From an uncultured Eubacteriales bacterium (GTDB lineage Bacteria > Bacillota > Clostridia > Lachnospirales > Lachnospiraceae), in assembly GCA_900545455.1 (NCBI GenBank), contig UQZF01000047.1, forward strand, positions 1-15,549: a stretch of DNA of 15,549 nucleotides, written 5' to 3'. Under the pieces are notes generated by a model. The model worked only from the letters and a program-made list of their open reading frames with translations, did no database searches and had not been told where the DNA came from. Shown here one piece after another: positions 1 through 5,502 of the stretch. Every line of letters begins with the position of its first letter. Within the stretch, counting starts at the first letter, position 1. Position numbers and translations under genes: made by a program.

Positions 1-128
1 CAAACAGCCATGGAGGGCTGATTTTGCAACGGTGGCGGAAGCAGAAATATTTTTTCAGAACCCTTAGAACAACTTGCTTCGTACAACGGAGCTGATATGT
101 ATAAATATAACATGCTATACGCTTTTAA
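1..128 (+). repeat. Partial second copy of the GGA-hairpin inverted-repeat element
   Basis: This stretch aligns with the inner part and right arm of the element at 4958-5260. Shared blocks include a GGA hairpin, then TTTGCA-CG-TGGCG, then CTTAGAACA, GCTTCG-ACAACGGAGCT and a TATGTATAAA-ATAACA-like arm. The hairpin at 5-20 has stem CAGCC/GGCTG and hexaloop ATGGAG at 10-15. The left arm and any first hairpin would lie before position 1, so the copy is cut by the window edge. It lies beyond the flagellin terminator, so it is not expected in the flagellin mRNA. The alignment was made by eye and the end near 128 is approximate. Confidence 0.6.
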
Positions 129-160
129 AATAAATCAGGATGTTTTGACACCTGAATCGT

Positions 161-182
161 AATAGGAAACTTTGTTCCTATT
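161..182. other. Small inverted repeat downstream of the flagellin terminator
   Basis: AATAGGAA at 161-168 pairs with TTCCTATT at 175-182 across a 6-nt loop. Neither strand has a clear T-run after it, so it is not a convincing terminator. It sits between the repeat copy at the window start and the flagellin terminator. Its role is unknown. Confidence 0.4.
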
Positions 183-186
183 ACAC

Positions 187-219
187 AAAAATAAAGACCG
201 GTGAAACCACCGGTCTTTA
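187..219 (-). terminator. Intrinsic terminator of the flagellin gene
   Basis: A perfect 12-bp stem (192-203 with 208-219, core GACCGGTG/CACCGGTC) with a 4-nt loop is followed on the minus strand by five T residues (191-187). It begins 26 nt after the flagellin stop codon, so it should end the flagellin mRNA. Confidence 0.92.
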
Positions 220-244
220 CTCATGATAGTTGTCTTACAACTGA

Positions 245-1063
245 TTAGCCAAGTAAGGAAAGAACGCCCTGTGTTGACTGATTAGCCTGTGCAAGCATAG
301 ACTGTCCAGCCTGAGCAAGGATGTTGTTCTTGCTGTAGTTAACCATCTCCTCAGCCATATCAACATCACGGATACGTGACTCAGCTGAAGATGTGTTCTC
401 AGATGTTGTGTCAAGGTTAGCGATTGTGTGCTCAAGTCTGTTCTGAAGGGCACCGAGCTTAGATCTCTGTGTAGATACGCTCTCAATAGCCTTCTGAATA
501 GCGCTCATTGTAATACCAGCTGATGCGTTAGAGCTTACCTTAAGCTTAGCAGATGTTAAACCAATCTTAGAAGCTGACATCTTGCTGATAGAAATTGTGA
601 TTGTCTGTCCCTTAAGGGCACCGATCTGAAGCTGCTTGCCGCTGAATGAACCGGTTAACAAGTTCTGTGTATTGAACTGTGTTGTAGACTGGATTCTGTC
701 AAGCTCGGAAGCAAGAGCGTCCATCTCATCCTTGATAGCATTTCTATCAGTTGATGTGTTGGTATCGTTAGCAGCCTGTGTAGCGAGCTCGTTCATTCTC
801 TGAAGAATGGAGTGTGCCTCGTTAAGAGCACCTTCTGCTGTCTGAATAAGGGAGATACCGTCTGAAGCGTTGTCAGATGCCTTGTTAAGACCTCTGATCT
901 GGCTTCTCATCTTCTCGGAAATAGAAAGACCGGCTGCGTCATCGCCTGCTCTGTTGATTCTGTATCCGGAAGATAACTTCTCAGATGACTTAGCCTGTGC
1001 GCTTGTTGTGATACCTAACTGTCTGTTAGCGTTCATCGCTGTAAGATTGTGCTGTACTACCAT
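245..1063 (-). CDS. hag: Flagellin (filament subunit)
   Basis: Flagellin polymerises outside the cell into the flagellar filament after type III export. The 272-residue product starts MVVQHNLTAMNANRQLG and ends in a classic D0 helix (NNILAQAGQSMLAQANQ... LLG). The D0/D1 regions (about 1-140 and 190-272) are complete; only about 50 residues (140-188) make up the variable middle, so it is a short flagellin like Bacillus Hag. The D1 region keeps the TLR5-type motif LQRMNELATQ (R89, L93) and E120 in ASELDRI. I chose ATG 1063 over the upstream frame extension because AAGGAGGAA lies just before it. The gene has its own SigD promoter, a structured leader and a terminator. Species of this family often carry several flagellin genes, so whether this is the major one is unknown. 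Confidence 0.96.
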   Translation of the reverse strand: MVVQHNLTAMNANRQLGITTSAQAKSSEKLSSGYRINRAGDDAAGLSISEKMRSQIRGLNKASDNASDGISLIQTAEGALNEAHSILQRMNELATQAANDTNTSTDRNAIKDEMDALASELDRIQSTTQFNTQNLLTGSFSGKQLQIGALKGQTITISISKMSASKIGLTSAKLKVSSNASAGITMSAIQKAIESVSTQRSKLGALQNRLEHTIANLDTTSENTSSAESRIRDVDMAEEMVNYSKNNILAQAGQSMLAQANQSTQGVLSLLG

Positions 1064-1086
1064 AATGTATTCCTCCTTGAATATCA

Positions 1087-1104
1087 ATCGGCATCCATGC
1101 CGAT
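1087..1104 (-). promoter_or_regulatory. Putative CsrA-binding hairpin in the flagellin leader
   Basis: In the mRNA sense this is AUCGGC-AUGGAU-GCCGAU: a perfect 6-bp stem with hexaloop AUGGAU, fitting the CsrA consensus ANGGAN in a hexaloop. It ends 8 nt before the ribosome site AAGGAGGA (1078-1071), which itself holds a second GGA. In B. subtilis, CsrA represses hag through two GGA sites, one overlapping the Shine-Dalgarno. csrA and fliW are in the same cluster. The assignment is inferred from structure. Confidence 0.75.
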
Positions 1105-1117
1105 ATGTAATGTTGTA

Positions 1118-1133
1118 GGAATCTTGAGATTCC
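1118..1133 (-). promoter_or_regulatory. Second leader hairpin of the flagellin mRNA
   Basis: The mRNA sequence GGAAUC-UCAA-GAUUCC forms a 6-bp stem-loop about 50 nt before the start codon. An alternative fold, CUUG-GGAAUCU-CAAG, would expose a GGA in a loop. The 3' half (AUUCCU, 1122-1117) can also pair with AGGAAU (1074-1069) in the ribosome site, so these pairings exclude each other. Confidence 0.45.
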
Positions 1134-1166
1134 CAAGTTGGTAAGTATTTCTTACCTTCTGTATAT

Positions 1167-1194
1167 TATATCGGATGCAAGTCTCATAACTTTA
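1167..1194 (-). promoter_or_regulatory. SigD/FliA-type promoter of flagellin
   Basis: On the minus strand, TAAA (1194-1191) is followed after 15 nt by TCCGATAT (1175-1168), against the SigD consensus TAAA-N15-GCCGATAT: 11 of 12 positions match. It predicts an untranslated leader of roughly 95 nt, enough to hold the hairpins described. Flagellin genes are standard SigD/sigma-28 targets, and the anti-sigma factor FlgM is encoded in this window. Confidence 0.88.
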
Positions 1195-1222
1195 TACCCG
1201 AATAATATCTTTTTTTAAAAAT

Positions 1223-1702
1223 TTACTTTTTTTTATCCATGAACACGGGTTCACTTGTAACCTTGTTCATCGTCTTATAATAATTCGCTGCATACCGGTT
1301 GTTCTTCTTTACACTGCTGATTTCTTTGCGGCGTGCGGTGAATTTATTCTTGATGCGTTCCTTATTGCGCTGCTCCTCCGCCATCAGGTGATTGCTCTTC
1401 TCCATAATCTGTGATATCTTACCTTGAAGCATCCTAATCTGCTCAGCGTATCTGTCTCGATTGCCGTCAAGCTCGCCCTTCACCTTATCATATACCAGCT
1501 GAAAGCCGTCGTCCATGGCATTGAGCTTGTCAATAAGCTCTGCCTTCTTCTCATTCAGTCCGTGAAAGCCTTCCTCGTCGAACTTCTCCCTGTCGAGAAG
1601 CTCCGTCTGCTGCACATTGAGTACGTTGAGTGCATCAAGAAGCTCTATCTTCTTATCAAGGCTCTCATCAAGTATTGTTATGTAGCTCTCTGTTATGCCC
1701 AT
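1223..1702 (-). CDS. FliT/FlgN-like helical flagellar protein, probable export chaperone
   Basis: The 159-residue product starts MGITESYITILDESLDKK and appears wholly helical, with charged heptad-like segments and a very basic C-terminus (ARRKEISSVKKNNRYAANYYK). It follows fliS directly, where fliT lies in many flagellar operons. FliT-family proteins are small helical chaperones for FliD, so that role is the leading inference, but the sequence has no diagnostic motif and the protein is longer than typical FliT. FlgN-like is the alternative. I prefer ATG 1702 because GAGGAA precedes it; a GTG at 1714 lacks a ribosome site. It is separated from fliS by 13-25 nt depending on start, so it is probably co-transcribed. 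Confidence 0.7.
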   Translation of the reverse strand: MGITESYITILDESLDKKIELLDALNVLNVQQTELLDREKFDEEGFHGLNEKKAELIDKLNAMDDGFQLVYDKVKGELDGNRDRYAEQIRMLQGKISQIMEKSNHLMAEEQRNKERIKNKFTARRKEISSVKKNNRYAANYYKTMNKVTSEPVFMDKKK

Positions 1703-1727
1703 GCAGTTCCTCACTTTCTGAGCGGCT

Positions 1728-2111
1728 CTACTTTGTCTGTGTCTTGGCGAGTCTCATTACATCCTTCCATGTATCTCGCATGGTTCTAAGATGTCTCAAG
1801 ACTTCCTCCATAATCTCCTTGTCCTTCTTGATATTCGCCTCAAGAAGTTTCTGCTGAAGATACTTATACACTTCATCGAAATCCTTGGCAACAGGATACT
1901 TGTGGTTAAGTGTAGCCTGAAACTCTTCTATGATTCTCTCAACCTTACGAATATTGTTATGAGCCTTCTCAATATCCCCCTTCTCAATAGCCATAACCGC
2001 TATATTGGCGAACTTGATTGCTCCCTCATACAGCATAAGTGTAAGCTCTGCAGGTGATGCCGTGAGGATCTTGTTCTTCTCGTACTGCTGATATCCTGCC
2101 GGTGTATTCAT
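1728..2111 (-). CDS. fliS: Flagellin export chaperone FliS
   Basis: FliS binds the C-terminal D0 helix of unfolded flagellin in the cytoplasm, prevents premature polymerisation and delivers it to the export gate. The 127-residue protein has the usual family length and hallmarks: the N-terminal YQQYEKNKILTASPAELTLML segment followed by YEGAIKFANIA and a bundle of amphipathic helices. A strong ribosome site (AGAGGAGGT) precedes ATG 2111. In B. subtilis FliS also interacts with FliW, which is encoded upstream here. The gene follows fliD after about 110 nt holding a SigA-like promoter and a hairpin, so it may be expressed both from the flaG promoter and independently. Confidence 0.95.
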   Translation of the reverse strand: MNTPAGYQQYEKNKILTASPAELTLMLYEGAIKFANIAVMAIEKGDIEKAHNNIRKVERIIEEFQATLNHKYPVAKDFDEVYKYLQQKLLEANIKKDKEIMEEVLRHLRTMRDTWKDVMRLAKTQTK

Positions 2112-2139
2112 ACCGTGACCTCCTCTTATTGCGCACCAT

Positions 2140-2170
2140 ACAGCCCGCTATATCTCGCATAACGGGCTGT
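2140..2170 (-). promoter_or_regulatory. Leader hairpin before fliS
   Basis: ACAGCCCG (2140-2147) pairs perfectly with CGGGCTGT (2163-2170); three more pairs are possible inside after one mismatch. On the minus strand it is followed by GGTGCGC, not a T-run, so it is unlikely to terminate. It lies between the candidate fliS promoter and the fliS ribosome site and could be an mRNA-stabilising or processing structure. Confidence 0.5.
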
Positions 2171-2187
2171 AATGTAATTACTTATGT

Positions 2188-2216
2188 ATTTTATCAAATT
2201 ATAGCCGCAATGTAAA
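2188..2216 (-). promoter_or_regulatory. SigA-like promoter upstream of fliS
   Basis: On the minus strand, TTTACA (2216-2211) and TAAAAT (2193-2188) are separated by exactly 17 nt, each one mismatch from TTGACA and TATAAT. It lies wholly in the fliD-fliS gap. This would give vegetative expression of fliS and the following chaperone-like gene, independent of SigD. It is predicted by eye only. Confidence 0.55.
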
Positions 2217-2221
2217 GCACA

Positions 2222-4369
2222 TCATGAACCTAAAAGGTTCGAAAGCGACGACGTGGATGACTGAAGCTTTGAGAGTGCCGTCTCCATAGCTGAGAATTTC
2301 TTGTAATAGTACTCCTCATAATAGTCAAGCTTATCCTGCCACTTATCAATCTTGTCCTTATAATCACTGTACTCGCTGGACATCTGCTTGTCATTGTATA
2401 TCGTATATACACTGCTTACGTTTGATGAAGCCATTCTCTTCGTGAGGTCATCATACAGCTTATTGGATAACTGCTGGAAGAAGGATGTCACTGCCTCAGG
2501 ATCCTCATTGATTGCAGCCATGAGCTTATCCGTATTACCTGAGGTATTGGAATCATCCTCATCACCGTCTATATGCAGACAGCCTCTCTCATTCGTGTCC
2601 GCTGAAAAATATCCCAATGTGTTAATACCAAATGTGGCGAGTGAATATGACTTTCCGTTGATGTCAAAGCTGTAATTCATAATACTCTTCATTGATGAAG
2701 ATGCATTGCCGAGTGTGCTGTCCCTACGGAGAAGTGCATCCTTAATCTTCGTCTCCCACTTCTCTATCTGGGAATCGGTCATCTCCTCCTTCTCATCATC
2801 AGTGAGCGGCTCATAATCTCCTGCCGAGGTTGCATTGTAAGCCGTGTCCATCGCTTTGATAAGCTCATTGTATTTTCCGAGAAAGGTCTTAATCTTGTCA
2901 TAGATAGCCTGTGTATCCGTGGATGTCGTGATGCTTACTTCATTGTTGCCTGTAACCTGCATTGCCGTGATGGAGAGTCCGTTAATTGAATATGTTCCGG
3001 TACTGCTTGTAAAGGTGGCACCATTAAGTTCAATAATGGAATCCTGCCCGCTTATTCTTGCCGCATCCGATGTGAAGGAAGCTGCCGATGATGAGCTTAC
3101 CGCAGTCTTAGCTTCATTGTAAGCCGCAATATTTGCGGTGTCCTCCACATATGTCTTAGCTTCATTGTAAGCTGTTATATTATCTGCATCATCAATGAAT
3201 GCCTTCGATTCAGCATATGCCGTCTTGTTGGCAGAATCACTGATATATGCATCAGCTGTATTGTATTCGTCAAGATAAGCCCGGGCATTAACAATTTTGG
3301 TGTATTCTTCCAGCTTCTTAATAGTATCGGAGTCACTTGCACCGTTATTGTCCTTTATATACTGCTTCATGTCTGCCAGCTCGGCATCTGTATATTCAAC
3401 CTCTGTTTCCGTGCCGTCATCATTCTGAACAGTCTCTTTTACGAGTAATTTTCTGTACTCATCAAGCTTGCTCTCATGCTTCTCAGCAATTGCCTTCTGT
3501 TCTTCGTAGTTCTTTACAACCGTCTGCTTCGACTCGTACCCGGATACAGCCGATGCCTTCTGATTATATGCGGAAATCGTGCTGTTATATGCCGCAAGCT
3601 CCGATTCCGTGTAAGTCGTAGACTTGTCAACCGCCGCAACAATCGCAGCCGCTATGCTCTTCTGCTCTCCGGTTCCGTTCTTGGCAAGCTCACGATATTT
3701 TGCCATATCCGCTGTCTCGTTGCCGTCGACATCCTTGACTGCAAACAAGCCAAGAGACTGAATTGCGCTGAGTCCATCCGCATTGTTTGCAGTGATGGTG
3801 AACTCACCTTCCGCACCCGACTTCGAGGAATTAATAAAGAATCTCTGATTCTTCTCATCAAAATTAGCACTCACACCTGCGTCTTTAAGCTTTGCAATAA
3901 GCTTATCAACCGTGAGGTCCGAGGTTACTTCTATTTCACTGTCATTGACGGCAATCTTACTTCCGGTCTGTATTCCAAGAGCACTAAGCGACGTACTTCC
4001 GGTTACTTTAGAACCATCTGACTGGCTTATCACGCCGCCCGTCATATATCCTGATGAGGCAAGCTGCTTAACCTTGAGCTTCTGTGTTCCGTTAACCGCC
4101 GACGATGACGCCGTAACCTTGGCAACATTACTGTCGGATACCGAGCTCGTCTTGAGGTTATATGAATTGGACATTCTCATTGATGAAAGGCTTGATGTAT
4201 AGAAGCCGTATATCTTGCTGTTCATGGTCTTCCATGCATCCATCTTCCATTCCAGCTTCGTCTGAGCCTTTTCATATTTTTCCTTCTTGGTAGAGTAAGC
4301 TGATACGAGCTCCTGAACAATCGAGTCTGTATCAAGTCCTGATATAAGTCCACTGACTCTTATCGCCAT
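2222..4369 (-). CDS. fliD: Flagellar filament cap protein FliD
   Basis: FliD forms the cap at the filament tip and inserts flagellin subunits. The 715-residue product begins MAIRVSGLISGLDTDSIVQELV, the canonical FliD N-terminus, and ends in a heptad-rich helix (YYEEYYYKKFSAMETALSKL) and SSLSNLLGS, matching the FliD C-terminal domain. ATG 4369 is preceded by GGGAGGG and is favoured over an upstream frame extension overlapping flaG. It is far longer than B. subtilis or E. coli FliD (roughly 470-500 residues). The extra length is a helical, tyrosine/alanine-rich middle (about 250-430) containing tandem 16-residue repeats, probably in the exposed D2/D3 region. It starts 13 nt after the flaG stop, so the two are likely coupled. 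Confidence 0.94.
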   Translation of the reverse strand: MAIRVSGLISGLDTDSIVQELVSAYSTKKEKYEKAQTKLEWKMDAWKTMNSKIYGFYTSSLSSMRMSNSYNLKTSSVSDSNVAKVTASSSAVNGTQKLKVKQLASSGYMTGGVISQSDGSKVTGSTSLSALGIQTGSKIAVNDSEIEVTSDLTVDKLIAKLKDAGVSANFDEKNQRFFINSSKSGAEGEFTITANNADGLSAIQSLGLFAVKDVDGNETADMAKYRELAKNGTGEQKSIAAAIVAAVDKSTTYTESELAAYNSTISAYNQKASAVSGYESKQTVVKNYEEQKAIAEKHESKLDEYRKLLVKETVQNDDGTETEVEYTDAELADMKQYIKDNNGASDSDTIKKLEEYTKIVNARAYLDEYNTADAYISDSANKTAYAESKAFIDDADNITAYNEAKTYVEDTANIAAYNEAKTAVSSSSAASFTSDAARISGQDSIIELNGATFTSSTGTYSINGLSITAMQVTGNNEVSITTSTDTQAIYDKIKTFLGKYNELIKAMDTAYNATSAGDYEPLTDDEKEEMTDSQIEKWETKIKDALLRRDSTLGNASSSMKSIMNYSFDINGKSYSLATFGINTLGYFSADTNERGCLHIDGDEDDSNTSGNTDKLMAAINEDPEAVTSFFQQLSNKLYDDLTKRMASSNVSSVYTIYNDKQMSSEYSDYKDKIDKWQDKLDYYEEYYYKKFSAMETALSKLQSSTSSLSNLLGS
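3086..3268 (-). repeat. Tandem 16-codon repeats inside fliD
   Basis: Four successive units cover FliD residues 368-428, each 16 residues, the last decaying: EYNTADAYISDSANKT, AYAESKAFIDDADNIT, AYNEAKTYVEDTANIA, AYNEAKTAVSSSS. The consensus is roughly xYNEAKxYIxDxANxT. Units three and four also share a 20-nt identical DNA block exactly 48 nt apart (3105-3124 and 3153-3172), showing recent duplication at the DNA level. The pattern suggests repeated helical hairpins in the cap's outer domain. Confidence 0.8.
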
Positions 4370-4382
4370 ATTCTTTCCCTCC

Positions 4383-4823
4383 CTATCTTCGTTCATCCAC
4401 AAGAATACCTGCAAGCTCCCATGCCTTAGCTATAAGGTCAAGAGTCTTCTCAGGAGGAATCTCCTTGATTGTCTCCTTGGTATCCTTGTCCACTATCTTA
4501 ATTGTTACTCTGTTGGTATCATCGTGATATCCGAACTCTGCAATCGTGTTGTTGTTAAGCTTACGGTTGATGTCGGAGATTCTCTGCTTGAGTGCCTTCT
4601 CGCTTATCTGGTACTCCTGCTCCCTGCTCTCCTCCTGTGCTCCGTTGTCCTTAACCTGTGAGCTATTCTTTCCCGCTGCCGATGCATTTCCTGCATCTGC
4701 CGCCTGCTTATTGTTCTGTACACTGACTTCCTTTGTCTCGGTAACAGACTGCTGCTTCGTAACATTCGTCGAAGCACCCGCTGTAACAGTATTTACAGCA
4801 TTCTTAATTCCTTCAATCGTCAT
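4383..4823 (-). CDS. flaG: FlaG family flagellar protein
   Basis: FlaG proteins influence filament length and usually sit beside fliD; their mechanism is poorly known. The 146-residue product has a polar, low-complexity N-terminal half (T/S/N/Q/A rich, to about residue 75) and a conserved C-terminal FlaG domain: NRKLNNNTIAEFGYHDDTN, then VTIKIVDKDTKETIKEIPPE and a final helix LDLIAKAWELAGILVDERR. ATG 4823 is chosen because GGAGGTG lies 7 nt before it. It heads the flaG-fliD unit behind a good SigD promoter. Confidence 0.92.
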   Translation of the reverse strand: MTIEGIKNAVNTVTAGASTNVTKQQSVTETKEVSVQNNKQAADAGNASAAGKNSSQVKDNGAQEESREQEYQISEKALKQRISDINRKLNNNTIAEFGYHDDTNRVTIKIVDKDTKETIKEIPPEKTLDLIAKAWELAGILVDERR

Positions 4824-4903
4824 TTCAAGACACCTCCATGTGTTCATAAACATTACTGACGTTACCTTTTACTTTAGCTGCTCCTTATTACCCTCTCATC
4901 TGT

Positions 4904-4931
4904 ATTTCGGCTGCTGAACATAAAAAGTTTA
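4904..4931 (-). promoter_or_regulatory. SigD/FliA-type promoter for flaG-fliD
   Basis: On the minus strand, TAAA (4931-4928), a 16-nt spacer and GCCGAAAT (4911-4904) match the SigD consensus TAAA-N14-16-GCCGATAT at 11 of 12 positions. It lies about 80 nt before the flaG start, downstream of the long inverted repeat. So flaG, fliD and probably fliS onward have a late-class promoter separate from the fliW-csrA transcript. Confidence 0.85.
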
Positions 4932-4957
4932 GCAGTCATGAGGATTTTTACTATCGC

Positions 4958-5260
4958 AATTCGGATGTAAAAGCATATCTAACCCGGCTGCCGGTGTATA
5001 ATGTGTTATGTTTATGCACATAACGACTTTTGGAAGAAGCTTGGATGTTCTTAGCATTCTGTCCATATCCCAGCCAAATCCGGCACGGATGCCGGATTAG
5101 ATGCAACGCAGACACGGAAGTCTGCTTTGCATCGATGGCGTATAATAAAAATACTTTTATCAGAGTTCTTAGAACATCCTGCTTCGCACAACGGAGCTTA
5201 TGTGTATAAACATAACACATTATACACCCGTACACTGACTTATGCTTTTACATCCGAATT
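4958..5260. repeat. ~300-nt inverted-repeat element between csrA and flaG
   Basis: Three nested arm pairs are seen. The outer is 4958-4977 with 5241-5260, 20 of 20 bp. The middle is 4994-5023 with 5198-5227, 29 of 30 with one G-U wobble on the plus strand. The inner is 5036-5061 with 5161-5185, imperfect. The centre carries two GGA hairpins on the plus strand. The arms begin and end AATTCGGATG/CATCCGAATT. No open reading frame of note lies inside, and no clear target duplication flanks it. A partial diverged copy at 1-128 shows it is a dispersed family, MITE-like or a structured-RNA gene. Confidence 0.85.
5077..5133 (+). ncRNA. Candidate CsrA-decoy RNA core: two adjacent ANGGAN hexaloop hairpins
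   Basis: Hairpin 1: AATCCGGC (5077-5084), loop ACGGAT, GCCGGATT (5091-5098), a perfect 8-bp stem. Hairpin 2: GATGCAA-C-GCAGAC (5100-5113), loop ACGGAA (5114-5119), GTCTGC-T-TTGCATC (5120-5133), 13 pairs with one mismatch. GGA in a hexaloop is the known CsrA/RsmA recognition form, and paired GGA hairpins are the hallmark of CsrB/RsmY-type decoys. A further ACGGAG (5191-5196) falls in an internal loop of the long stem. The copy at window start keeps the second hairpin. No strong plus-strand promoter or terminator is visible, so transcription is unproven. It may belong to Rfam TwoAYGGAY (recalled, not checked). Confidence 0.55.
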
Positions 5261-5283
5261 ATACCGGTAAAAGTCTCCGCTGA

Positions 5284-5502
5284 CTACCCAAGAAGCTTCT
5301 TAAGTGCCTCCGCGCCGTCGGACCGGCTTGCCGCCTTATTGGCATCCTTAATCTGTACATACACTTCCTTGCGGTATACAGGCACGGACTTAGGTGCTGT
5401 GATTCCGAGCTTTATCTGGTCACCCTTGATATCAAGCACTGTTATCTCTATGTTGTTGTCTATTACAATAGATTCATTTTTTTTTCTCGAAAGAGCTAGC
5501 AT
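5284..5502 (-). CDS. csrA: Carbon storage regulator / translational repressor CsrA
   Basis: CsrA is a small dimeric RNA-binding protein that blocks translation by binding GGA motifs in leaders; in B. subtilis its main target is the flagellin mRNA. The 72-residue product begins MLALSRKKNESIVI and keeps the RNA-contact residues L4 and V42/R44 (SVPVYRKE). It also has N55, the position needed for FliW binding in B. subtilis. ATG 5502 has a strong GAAGGAGGG site; an upstream extension reads into fliW and is rejected. It overlaps the fliW stop by 7 nt, so translation is probably coupled. The adjacent downstream gap holds the GGA-hairpin element. Confidence 0.96.
   Translation of the reverse strand: MLALSRKKNESIVIDNNIEITVLDIKGDQIKLGITAPKSVPVYRKEVYVQIKDANKAASRSDGAEALKKLLG

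Noticed and set aside
2140..2170. Hairpin before fliS as a terminator of fliD
   Set aside because: It is followed by GGTGCGC rather than T residues on the minus strand and lies downstream of a candidate fliS promoter.
3476..4021. Plus-strand open frame opposite fliD
   Set aside because: It is a shadow of a well-supported gene, with no family resemblance and no suitable start context.
4997..5002. TATAAT in the left arm as a plus-strand SigA promoter for the decoy RNA
   Set aside because: No acceptable -35 box lies 16-18 nt upstream, and the motif is mirrored in the other arm, so it is more likely a by-product of arm sequence.
4951..5235. 94-codon minus-strand frame inside the inverted-repeat element
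   Set aside because: It spans the palindromic arms and hairpins, has no ribosome site, and its composition (Cys/Tyr/His-rich) follows from the repeat sequence.
4958..5260. Long inverted repeat as a transcription terminator for csrA
   Set aside because: Neither strand has a T-run after the outer or inner stems, and the structure is far longer than an intrinsic terminator.
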